A DNA stretch of 29,514 nucleotides from Mobilitalea sp. (GTDB lineage Bacteria > Bacillota_A > Clostridia > Lachnospirales > Lachnospiraceae). The position numbers and the translations under genes are program-made. Location: contig JARKQP010000082.1 in assembly GCA_029974875.1 (NCBI GenBank), forward strand, positions 1-29,514, in the 5' to 3' direction. This document shows positions 22,964-29,514 of this stretch, in pieces (the first letter of the stretch is position 1; the number at the start of each line of letters is the position of its first letter). The notes beneath the pieces were generated by a model. The model made no database searches, was not told the origin of the DNA, and saw only the letters and a list, made by a program, of their open reading frames with translations.

Positions 22964-24196
22964 TCAATTTAAGAGCCCTCTGTGGAGCAATGCTTCATTT
23001 TTGCCCTCTTTATTCAGCTGCTGCATGCTCTGGCGGTATCTTTTCGGAGATAAGCCATGGTATCTTTTGAAGGTTTTAATAAATTGTGTCGTGTCCTGAT
23101 AACCGGACCGTTCACAGACCTCGTCAATATTTAAGTTGGTGGTCAGCAAAAGCATCGTCGCCTTCTGTATCTTTATCTCACGGAGCAGGAAAGAGAAGGT
23201 GGAGCCGGTTTCCTTCTTTATAATACTGCTTAAATAGGGCTCACTGATGTAGAATTTCCCTGCTACTGAGCTGAGTGTGACATTTCTGTAGTTTTCATTA
23301 ATATAGGCAATAATTTTTGACATGCGGTCATCACTTGTAATTACGAAGTTGGAAATCTCTACATTCTGGGAATGGTTCTGCATCAGGCAGGAGAACAGGG
23401 TCAGGGTCAGTCCCTCCAGCATATAGTTAAAAAATGGCTTCTGCTCCAGCTGCTGCCCGTACATGGATAGAATGATGGATTTAATCAAAGGATCATCACC
23501 ACAATGGAAGGTGAAGGAGGAGCGGTAGGCCGTGGAATACAGGGTTCTTGACAGGTAGGTGGAAAGCTCCGTATCCGTGGAAAGAAGGTTTATGAAGGCA
23601 TTGTGGAAGACCTGTTTCCTTATTTTAATGTTCACCGTAACGCCGTCATTCTCCGGCAGTGCCTTGTGCTCCACGTTCGGGGGGACGATCACGATATCTC
23701 CTGCCCGGATCGGTATCTCCTGCTTTTCTACGATATGGATGCAGCTGCCCGTTAACACATACTCTACCTCGAAGAATTCATGGGTATGCAATATATTATC
23801 CACATACCTCTCCACCTTGCACAGCTCAATATTGGAGCCCGGCAGGAAACATTCCTCCTCCTGGTATACGATGTGGCCTAAGGAGTGCAGGCTCTCACTA
23901 TACCTTCGATATCCCTCCCAAGCCTCCAGATTTTCGGAGGCTTTGTCCTCTTGATCTTTGGAGGCTTTTCTCCCCTGCTCTTCGAAAGCTTTGTTCTCTT
24001 GATTCTTGTAGAATTCTCCCCTCCGGTCTTTAGAGAATTTGTCCTCCTGTATATCCCCTATGATTATATCCCGGTTGTAGATCATCAGCAGGTCTATGCC
24101 TGAGGGTTTTCTCCGGTACTGCCTAATATACTCTAAGGCTTTTCTTTCCCATTCATTTGTATCCAATAAATATTCATATACTGAATTGTTATCCAT
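22964..24196 (-). CDS. AraC-family regulator, probably of the beta-glucosidase gene
   Basis: 410 residues. A cupin-like sensor (HTHEFFEVEYVLTGSCIHIV, then IPIRAGDIVIVPPNVEHKAL) sits near the middle, and the paired HTH is at the end (ISEPYLSSIIKKETGSTFSF, CERSGYQDTTQFIKTFKRYH, GLSPKRYRQ). Between the N-terminal 48 residues and the sensor is a charged stretch of five 8-residue repeats (49-88), not a usual part of the family. It is divergent from the GH3 gene across about 410 bases, the common layout for sugar-responsive regulator and target. Confidence 0.9.
   Translation of the reverse strand: MDNNSVYEYLLDTNEWERKALEYIRQYRRKPSGIDLLMIYNRDIIIGDIQEDKFSKDRRGEFYKNQENKAFEEQGRKASKDQEDKASENLEAWEGYRRYSESLHSLGHIVYQEEECFLPGSNIELCKVERYVDNILHTHEFFEVEYVLTGSCIHIVEKQEIPIRAGDIVIVPPNVEHKALPENDGVTVNIKIRKQVFHNAFINLLSTDTELSTYLSRTLYSTAYRSSFTFHCGDDPLIKSIILSMYGQQLEQKPFFNYMLEGLTLTLFSCLMQNHSQNVEISNFVITSDDRMSKIIAYINENYRNVTLSSVAGKFYISEPYLSSIIKKETGSTFSFLLREIKIQKATMLLLTTNLNIDEVCERSGYQDTTQFIKTFKRYHGLSPKRYRQSMQQLNKEGKNEALLHRGLLN
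23933..24052. repeat. Five 24-bp repeats inside the AraC gene
   Basis: The units code for 8 residues each: IQEDKFSK, DRRGEFYK, NQENKAFE, EQGRKASK and DQEDKASE (residues 49-88). The DNA copies are diverged but keep period and frame. The result is a charged, flexible linker of variable-length type. Confidence 0.75.
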
Positions 24197-24252
24197 GATC
24201 CTTTGGCTCCTATCCGTCCTACATTATAACCATGATAGCCTTATACAGAGTA

Positions 24253-24388
24253 TAGCTCCATATGGACTGTAGCTCCACATAGACTGTAGCTCCACATAGA
24301 CTATAGCTCCACATAGACTATAGCTCCACATAGACTATAGCTCTATATAGACTATAGCTCCATATAGACTATAGCTCCATATAAATTA
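24253..24388. repeat. Eight 17-bp tandem repeats
   Basis: TAGCTCCACATAGACTA and close variants repeat head-to-tail eight times without spacers (24253-24388). Units 3, 4 and 5 are identical; the outer units differ at one to four positions. The array lies in the divergent region between the AraC gene and the GH3 gene, about 220 bases before the GH3 start. The 17-bp period is not a helical multiple. It could hold binding sites or be a passive minisatellite. Confidence 0.92.
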
Positions 24389-24531
24389 TATTCACATATA
24401 GCAAGGTCAGCTGCTTCATCTTACAAACAGCTTCCCATACTATTATTTGGCAGTTCACCATCACAATTATCATTGTATCAGAGCAACCATATTAAATTCA
24501 ACCTATAATTTCTCTTAAATATGGTTATTGA

Positions 24532-24581
24532 TAGCATACCCGTCGGTATGCTACCATAAGGTAAGATAGGGATACTATCAA
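24532..24581 (+). promoter_or_regulatory. Hairpins before the GH3 start
   Basis: TAGCATACC (24532-24540) and GGTATGCTA (24545-24553) pair perfectly around CGTC. TTGATAG (24528-24534) can instead pair with CTATCAA (24575-24581). A TATAAT lies at 24504-24509 but has no good -35. The structures are candidates for an operator or an mRNA leader element; the choice cannot be made from sequence. Confidence 0.4.
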
Positions 24582-24608
24582 ATTCATAGAAGAGAAGGAG
24601 TTCTGTAT

Positions 24609-27119
24609 ATGCTGGGAAAATACGTATTACCAACCTCCATTGGGGAACTAATGTATGACATCCAAAAATCAGATGACACCCTGGACGTCGTGATGGAAAG
24701 CACGAATAACGGGATAAAAATGAAGCCTTCTAAGGTAACTGTCACAGACACCATAATCCAACTGGAGCTATCGATTCCTATGATGGAAAACCTGAAGGGC
24801 CACATGAAGCTGACCTGGAAGGAGGGCTATTATGAAGTAGACGGCGAGCTTCCCATCCTCGGCAGGATCACCGGCAAGGCTGTTGCCTTTACCGGGAAAA
24901 CCAGATTCGAGCAGATGCTTGAAGATCTTCCTAATTACCGTACCGGCAAAGTAGTAGAGCGTACCGATGAAGCAATCGCAGCAGCTGTCAATTCACTGCT
25001 TATGCAGATGACCCTTGAGGAGAAAATCGGACAGATGAGCCAGTCCGGCGGCTCCAACACCGCGGCTATCGGCAGTGCGGTAAAAACAGTGATGACCGAC
25101 GACGAGCGCATTATGGCCGGATATCTCGGTTCCATGATTTTGATGGCTCCACAGGAAATTGCATTTGAAAAACAGAAGCTTGCCGTAGAAAAATCCCGTC
25201 TTGGTATCCCCCTCCTGTTCTGTCAGGATGTTATCCATGGTTACCAGACCATTTTCCCGATTCCCCTTGGCTGGAGCTGCTCCTTCAACCCAGAGCTTTT
25301 AGAAACAGCTATGCGGGCTGCAGCAAAGGAAGCTACCACCCAGGGAATTAAGCTGGGCTTCTCCCCCATGCTGGATATCGCCAGGGATCCGCGTTGGGGA
25401 CGTGTATCCGAGGGCAACGGGGAAGATCCCTACCTGTGCTCCAGAATGTGTGAGGCACATGTAAAGGGCTTTCAGGGTGATAAGCTAAATGATGACCATT
25501 CCCTTCTTGCCTGCTTAAAGCATTATGTAGGCTACTCCGCAGCAGAAGGCGGACGCGATTACAATACCGCTGAGATTACCGGCACCAGCCTTCACAATAC
25601 CTATCTGCCGCCCTTCCAGGCCGGAATTGATGCAGGCGTTGCTTCTATTATGAATTCCTTTAATGTAATGGATAACATTCCTGTGGTAATTAACAAGAAG
25701 ATATGCAGGGACATCCTGCGTGGGGAGATGGGCTTTGAGGGAATGCTGGTCTCAGATTACAATGCGCTCTCCGAAGCCATTGTCCACGGTGCGGCAGAGG
25801 ATGGCAAGGACGCGTCAATCAAAGGTGTCCGTGCTTCCCTGGATATGGAGATGGCCTCCACAAACTATCTTTCCTATCTGGCAGAAGCCGTAAGGGAAGG
25901 CAAGGTAGAGGAAGAATTAATTGACGAAGCAGTCCGCCGCGTCCTTACGCTTAAATATAAATCCGGCTTAATGGATGATCCATACCGCTATTTCCAGCCG
26001 GATAAGAATGACCTCTTATTCTGCGATGAGCACCTTGAGGCAAGCTATAAGCTGGCGAGAGAATCCATTGTACTCCTTAAGAACAGCTCAATCCTGCCAC
26101 TTACGGCGGACAAGAAGCTGGCCTTAATCGGTCCGAAGGCAGACAGCACGGATCTTCTTGGACCTTGGCAGTTCAGTAAATATAATGATAAAACCGTTAC
26201 CTTAAAGCAGGGGCTGGAGGCCACGGGCTTCCAGGTGATCTACGAGCAGGGCTGTGATATCGATACTGCCATAGAGGGCGGTGTCCTGCGGGCAGTAGAG
26301 GCTGCAAAGAAAAGCGACGTCATTGTATTAGCGCTCGGGGAAACCATGGGTATGTCCGGTGAAGCGGCTTCCCGCCAGAACATTGTTATTCCCCAGGTTC
26401 AGCTTGATTTGGCTGCTGAGCTTAAAAAGCTTGGAAAACCGATGATCCTGGTGTTAACCAATGGCCGTCCCTTATTATTAGACTGGTTTGAGGAAAATGC
26501 AGATGCTATTGTTGAAACCTGGTTCCTGGGCTCCCAGGCCGGAAGGGCAATTGCAGACGTATTATCCGGAAGCTATAACCCCTCCGGTAAGCTTTCCATC
26601 AGCTTCCCCAGGACACATGGCCAGATTCCGGTTTATTATAATCACCTGAGAACAGGCCGCCCATATACGGAAGGCAACCCGGATAAATTCCTGTCCAAAT
26701 ATCTGGACGGTTCCAATGCCCCCTTGTATAGCTTCGGCTACGGCCTGAGCTACACAAGCTTCGAAGTGAAGGATCTGGCTCTTTCTTCCAGTCAGATGAA
26801 GGAGGATGGAGAAATCAAGGTAAGTGTGACCCTTCGGAATACCGGAGCAGTGGAGGGCACCGAAACCCTGCAGCTTTACATCCATGACGTGGCTGCCCAG
26901 ATCGCCCGTCCGGTGAAGGAGCTGAAGGGCTTTAAGAAGGTAGCATTAGCTCCGGGGGTAAGCGAGGAAGTGTCCTTTGTTATTACCAGGGAGCTGCTCA
27001 GCTATTATAACCCGGAGAGCGAGAAGGTGGTTGATCCCGGTAAATTTGAAGTGTTTGTAGGAACCAGCTCCAGGGATGCAGATTTATTGATGGCTGAATT
27101 TGTTCTTCTAGATAAATAA
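24609..27119 (+). CDS. Beta-glucosidase, glycoside hydrolase family 3
   Basis: 836 residues from ATG behind AAGGAG. The GH3 barrel runs from about residue 120: GLDIARDPRW-type motif (LDIARDPRWGRVSEGNGEDP, about 255-274), KHYVGYSAAEGGRDY with Lys304-His305, and the nucleophile Asp383 in GMLVSDYNALSEA. The alpha/beta sandwich follows, with ALIGPKADSTDLLGPW, and an FN3-like domain closes the protein (about 720-836). No signal peptide, so it is likely cytoplasmic, splitting imported beta-glucosides or cello-oligosaccharides. The first 110 residues are an extra beta-rich segment that usual GH3 enzymes lack. Regulated probably by the divergent AraC protein. Confidence 0.92.
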   Translation: MLGKYVLPTSIGELMYDIQKSDDTLDVVMESTNNGIKMKPSKVTVTDTIIQLELSIPMMENLKGHMKLTWKEGYYEVDGELPILGRITGKAVAFTGKTRFEQMLEDLPNYRTGKVVERTDEAIAAAVNSLLMQMTLEEKIGQMSQSGGSNTAAIGSAVKTVMTDDERIMAGYLGSMILMAPQEIAFEKQKLAVEKSRLGIPLLFCQDVIHGYQTIFPIPLGWSCSFNPELLETAMRAAAKEATTQGIKLGFSPMLDIARDPRWGRVSEGNGEDPYLCSRMCEAHVKGFQGDKLNDDHSLLACLKHYVGYSAAEGGRDYNTAEITGTSLHNTYLPPFQAGIDAGVASIMNSFNVMDNIPVVINKKICRDILRGEMGFEGMLVSDYNALSEAIVHGAAEDGKDASIKGVRASLDMEMASTNYLSYLAEAVREGKVEEELIDEAVRRVLTLKYKSGLMDDPYRYFQPDKNDLLFCDEHLEASYKLARESIVLLKNSSILPLTADKKLALIGPKADSTDLLGPWQFSKYNDKTVTLKQGLEATGFQVIYEQGCDIDTAIEGGVLRAVEAAKKSDVIVLALGETMGMSGEAASRQNIVIPQVQLDLAAELKKLGKPMILVLTNGRPLLLDWFEENADAIVETWFLGSQAGRAIADVLSGSYNPSGKLSISFPRTHGQIPVYYNHLRTGRPYTEGNPDKFLSKYLDGSNAPLYSFGYGLSYTSFEVKDLALSSSQMKEDGEIKVSVTLRNTGAVEGTETLQLYIHDVAAQIARPVKELKGFKKVALAPGVSEEVSFVITRELLSYYNPESEKVVDPGKFEVFVGTSSRDADLLMAEFVLLDK

Positions 27120-27143
27120 GTTGCTCCATAAATAAGTTGCTCC
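27112..27143. repeat. Direct repeat of 16 bp over the GH3 stop codon
   Basis: ATAAATAAGTTGCTCC occurs twice without a gap (27112-27127 and 27128-27143). The first copy contains the stop codon of the GH3 gene. It looks like a slippage duplication. Confidence 0.85.
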
Positions 27144-27216
27144 GCGTCACTATTTGAAAAACTCAGACATAGTAATAGTGCTGAAATCTATAGTATTTTT
27201 AAATAGTTCTGCACAA

Positions 27217-27273
27217 AAATTATACCATGCCCCATACCAAACTTGTGTTTGGCATAGGGGCATGGTATAATTT
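27217..27273. repeat. 17-bp perfect inverted repeat carrying -10 boxes
   Basis: AAATTATACCATGCCCC (27217-27233) and GGGGCATGGTATAATTT (27257-27273) are exact complements. The inner part continues with ATACCAAAC/GTTTGGCAT, one mismatch and a bulge. Each arm contains a TATAAT facing outward. It lies after the GH3 gene and before the toxin-like peptide. Confidence 0.85.
27243..27271 (+). promoter_or_regulatory. Extended -10 promoter of the toxin-like mRNA
   Basis: TTGTGT (27243-27248), 17 bases, TATAAT (27266-27271), with TGG just before the -10 (extended -10). RNA would start near 27278, at the 18-bp perfect palindrome CAGCAGTTTAAACTGCTG (27277-27294), giving a 5' stem that could stabilise the message. 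Confidence 0.65.
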
Positions 27274-27317
27274 ATTCAGCAGTTTAAACTGCTGGCAATC
27301 GTGTATAGGGTGGTTGG

Positions 27318-27341
27318 CCTTCATTCTACATAGGATGGAGG
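27318..27341 (+). promoter_or_regulatory. Hairpin that hides the Shine-Dalgarno sequence of the toxin-like peptide
   Basis: CCTTCATTC (27318-27326) and GGATGGAGG (27333-27341) pair at all nine positions (two G-U) around the loop TACATA. The right arm contains the GGAGG ribosome binding site, so translation would be blocked unless the stem opens. SD-sequestering stems are typical of type I toxin mRNAs. Confidence 0.65.
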
Positions 27342-27349
27342 TGATGCTT

Positions 27350-27439
27350 GTGAACAATAACTTTGATTTTGAAGACTTAATACAATTCGGCATGTTCATT
27401 ATAGTGCTCCTGACATTCATTTATTTGATTTGTCAGTAA
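27350..27439 (+). CDS. 29-residue hydrophobic peptide, holin-like type I toxin candidate
   Basis: GTG at 27350 lies a few bases after GGAGGTGA; an ATG at 27344 is too close to that site. The peptide begins MNNNFDFEDLIQFGMF and goes on through IIVLLTFIYLICQ, one membrane helix with an acidic start. The pattern FEDLIQFGMFIIVLLTF resembles BsrE/TxpA-like toxins and the putative holin-like toxin family of Firmicutes. It would sit in the cytoplasmic membrane. It lacks the basic tail many relatives have. The surrounding layout (promoter, hidden RBS, terminator, opposing promoter) fits a type I system. Function is inferred. Confidence 0.6.
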   Translation: MNNNFDFEDLIQFGMFIIVLLTFIYLICQ

Positions 27440-27441
27440 CA

Positions 27442-27528
27442 TAAAAAACCTTCCCTGTACTTTGCCCGAGTCAGGAAGGTTCTTTATTCTTTTTCCCGGC
27501 CAACCACTCTGTGGCGATTGCCTTTTCT
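27442..27528 (-). ncRNA. Predicted antisense antitoxin RNA
   Basis: The promoter at 27535-27562 points leftwards. RNA started near 27528 would cross the shared terminator and stop at its T-run near 27442, giving about 87 bases complementary to the 3' untranslated part of the toxin-like mRNA. This 3'-overlapping arrangement is that of TxpA/RatA and BsrG/SR4. No coding frame with RBS is seen in it. Ends are estimates. Confidence 0.5.
27447..27490. terminator. Bidirectional terminator of the toxin-like locus
   Basis: AACCTTCC (27447-27454) and GGAAGGTT (27474-27481) pair perfectly around a 19-base loop. The plus strand continues TCTTTATTCTTTTTC; on the minus strand the stem is followed by TTTTATG. 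It lies eight bases after the peptide's stop. Confidence 0.75.
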
Positions 27529-27534
27529 AACTAC

Positions 27535-27562
27535 ATTATAGCAGATTATCAAAATATAGCAA
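27535..27562 (-). promoter_or_regulatory. Promoter of the predicted antisense RNA
   Basis: On the minus strand TTGCTA (27562-27557), 16 bases, TATAAT (27540-27535), with TGC just before the -10 (extended -10). It faces the 3' end of the toxin-like gene, and no protein gene follows it before the toxin. Confidence 0.6.
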
Positions 27563-27682
27563 GTGTTAATCCGTTCCGGTAAGCATTAAAAGTCAACGTT
27601 AATGTAGAAGTTAATGAATTAATACAAACACCACAGATGCCTGCAGCCAACCTACTATAAATCTGCTTCTCTTAATTCATCC

Positions 27683-29514
27683 TCATAAGTTCTGTACCCC
27701 AGCTACCAGTTCTCCATCCGCCTCATCAATAACAATGGTGTCCTCGGGCTCTACCTGGTCACTTAAGATCAGTCTTGCACTTAAGGTCTCTATATTCTTT
27801 TGTAAAAATCTCTTCAGCGGTCTTGCCCCGTAAACCGGATCATAAGCCTGGTCTACAATATAATCCTTTGCTGCATTTGTCAGGGTCACCTTAATCTCCC
27901 TATCAGACAGGCGGTGGTTCAGCTCTTCAATCATGAGATCCATAATGTTGCTGATATTTTCCTTCGTAAGCGGTTTAAACAGGATAATCTCGTCCAAACG
28001 GTTTAAGAATTCCGGACGGAAGGAGCCCCGCAGCTCGCTCATTACCTGAGCCTCACAATATTCACTGATGTCACCGTCACCCTCGATACCTTCCAGCAGA
28101 TACCTGGAGCCAATATTCGAGGTCAGGATAATGATGGTGTTCTTAAAGTCCACCGTCCTGCCCTGGGAATCCGTGATACGGCCGTCATCCAATACCTGTA
28201 GCAGCACATTGAATACATCCGGATGTGCCTTCTCCACCTCATCAAAGAGGATTACCGCATAGGGCTTGCGGCGGACTCTTTCCGTCAGCTGTCCACCCTC
28301 CTCATATCCCACATATCCCGGAGGCGCACCGATCAGCCTTGCTACGGAGTGCTTCTCCATGTATTCACTCATATCAATACGCACCATGTTGTGTTCATTG
28401 TCAAACAGGCTTTCCGCCAAGGCCTTTGCAAGCTCCGTCTTACCGACACCTGTTGGCCCTAAGAACAGGAAGGAGCCGATGGGCTTGCTTGGATCCTTGA
28501 TACCGGCCTTTGACCTGAGGATGGCGTCCGATACCTTGTCAACGCCCTCGTCCTGTCCAACCACCCTTTTATGGAGCTCTTCGCTTAAATGCAGGGTCTT
28601 GCTGCGTTCCCCTTCCGTCAGCTTCGTAATGGGGATACCCGTCCAACGGGATACAATCTTTGCTATCTCCTCCTCGCTGACATTTTCATGAACCAGCATA
28701 TTCTCTTCCTTCTTAAGGCGTTCTTCCTCCTCTGCCAGGAGCTTCTGAAGCTCCGGCAGCCTGCCGTATTTTAATTCTGCTGCCTTGTTCAAATCATAGT
28801 TGCGTTCTGCAACCTCAATCTCATTATTCAATTCCTCCAAGGCCTCACGGAGCTTGTGGACCTTATCAACAGAGGCCTTCTCATTATCCCATCTTGCCTT
28901 TCCTGAAGCAAAATCGTCCCGCAGCTCTGACAGCTCCAATTGGAGAACAGTAAGACGGTCCTGGCTTAACCGGTCATTTTCCCTCTTAAGGGCTGCCTCT
29001 TCAATCTCCATCTGCATGATCCTGCGCTGCATGTCGTCTAACTCCGTCGGCATGGAATCCAGCTCCGTCTTAATCAGGGCGCAGGCCTCATCCACCAGGT
29101 CAATGGCTTTATCGGGAAGAAAACGGTCGGAGATATACCGGTTGGAAAGCGTTGCCGCGCTGACTAGCGCACCATCCGTAATCTTAACACCATGGAATAC
29201 CTCATAACGCTCCTTTAAGCCTCTGAGAATAGAAATGGTATCTTCCACCGAAGGTTCATCCACCATAACCGGCTGGAACCGGCGTTCCAGTGCTGCATCC
29301 TTCTCCACATAGAGACGGTATTCATTCAAGGTAGTTGCACCGATACAATGCAGCTCCCCTCTTGCAAGCATGGGCTTGAGCATATTGCCGGCGTCCATGG
29401 AACCCTCTGTTTTGCCTGCTCCTACAATGGTATGAAGCTCATCGATAAAGAGGATGATCTGTCCCTCACTCTTTTTTACTTCTTCCAGTACGGCCTTCAG
29501 CCGCTCTTCAAATT
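27683..29514 (-). CDS. clpB: Chaperone ClpB, C-terminal part
   Basis: 610 residues are visible; the N-terminal domain and first Walker A lie past the right edge. The visible part begins in the first AAA module (Walker [15 protein letters not shown]), then the arginine-finger region ([10 protein letters not shown]), the long coiled-coil middle domain that separates ClpB from ClpA/C, the [12 protein letters not shown] joint, and the second AAA module with [22 protein letters not shown] and the ARPLKRFLQ sensor-2 end. ClpB is a hexameric ATPase that pulls proteins out of aggregates together with DnaK. The stop is TGA at 27685-27683. Heat-shock control cannot be judged as the promoter is outside. 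Confidence 0.97.
   Translation of the reverse strand, partial: FEERLKAVLEEVKKSEGQIILFIDELHTIVGAGKTEGSMDAGNMLKPMLARGELHCIGATTLNEYRLYVEKDAALERRFQPVMVDEPSVEDTISILRGLKERYEVFHGVKITDGALVSAATLSNRYISDRFLPDKAIDLVDEACALIKTELDSMPTELDDMQRRIMQMEIEEAALKRENDRLSQDRLTVLQLELSELRDDFASGKARWDNEKASVDKVHKLREALEELNNEIEVAERNYDLNKAAELKYGRLPELQKLLAEEEERLKKEENMLVHENVSEEEIAKIVSRWTGIPITKLTEGERSKTLHLSEELHKRVVGQDEGVDKVSDAILRSKAGIKDPSKPIGSFLFLGPTGVGKTELAKALAESLFDNEHNMVRIDMSEYMEKHSVARLIGAPPGYVGYEEGGQLTERVRRKPYAVILFDEVEKAHPDVFNVLLQVLDDGRITDSQGRTVDFKNTIIILTSNIGSRYLLEGIEGDGDISEYCEAQVMSELRGSFRPEFLNRLDEIILFKPLTKENISNIMDLMIEELNHRLSDREIKVTLTNAAKDYIVDQAYDPVYGARPLKRFLQKNIETLSARLILSDQVEPEDTIVIDEADGELVAGVQNL

Noticed and set aside
24253..24388. 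CRISPR array
   Set aside because: The 17-bp units follow each other without spacers, and no cas gene is in the window.
27227..27349. Long version of the toxin-like peptide (70 codons)
   Set aside because: The added N-terminus starts inside the inverted repeat ahead of the predicted promoter -10 and has no RBS.
1..29514. tRNA, rRNA or classical riboswitches
   Set aside because: No cloverleaf, rRNA stretch or recognisable riboswitch core was found by eye on either strand.

Overview
The window looks like a chromosomal segment of a low-GC, spore-forming, anaerobic Firmicute, most likely a clostridium of the Lachnospiraceae type. The grounds are a SipL-type spore morphogenesis gene (SPOCS/DUF3794 domains plus LysM), a Veg-family gene, AGGAGG-type ribosome binding sites, frequent GTG starts, a GH3 beta-glucosidase under an AraC regulator, and ABC-F and GntR/ABC modules typical of that group. 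The assignment is by gene content only.

Layout. 1-327 is the start of a membrane-anchored endonuclease/exonuclease/phosphatase-fold protein, running off the left edge. 383-2140 is a complete IS200/IS605-type element (tnpA + tnpB, both terminal hairpins). 2227-4577 is an ABC-F ATPase gene with a full attenuation leader: promoter, 42-codon leader ORF, intrinsic terminator and relocated start codon. 4672-5610 encodes a coiled-coil protein. 5867-6769 is a decayed ABC exporter, both genes broken, behind an intact MerR-like promoter/operator. 6931-9019 is an aldo/keto reductase divergent from an AraC regulator. 9009-10664 holds a ClbS/DfsB remnant, a Mn-type superoxide dismutase and an intact ClbS/DfsB gene. 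10797-14332 has a class III aminotransferase, a pRiA4b ORF-3-like protein and an AAA/DUF4143 ATPase. 14431-16803 has ispE, a block of five 40-41 bp repeats and an MFS transporter. 16986-19803 has an unknown 199-residue protein and a GntR(YtrA-like)/ABC operon. 19812-19996 is a serine recombinase remnant. 20087-22088 has sipL and veg. 22478-27119 has a PrcB-like lipoprotein, an AraC regulator and the divergent GH3 beta-glucosidase. 27217-27563 is a compact locus with the architecture of a type I toxin-antitoxin system. 27683 to the right edge is clpB.

How parts work together. AraC (22964-24196) and the GH3 enzyme (24609-27119) form a divergent regulator/enzyme pair for beta-glucoside use. GntR, ATPase and permease are one operon with overlapping or near-abutting genes. 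The ABC-F gene appears to be controlled by translation-coupled transcription attenuation. Oxidative or xenobiotic defence is clustered at 6.9-10.7 kb (AKR, SOD, ClbS-like). Core genes (ispE, sipL, veg, clpB) are interspersed with accessory DNA, scars of gene decay and several minisatellite-like tandem repeats.

The most interesting item is the 27.2-27.6 kb locus. A 29-residue hydrophobic peptide has its Shine-Dalgarno sequence locked in a 9-bp hairpin, a strong extended -10 promoter, a bidirectional terminator and an opposing promoter for a short antisense RNA. A two-block inverted repeat links its 5' leader to the DNA beyond the terminator.
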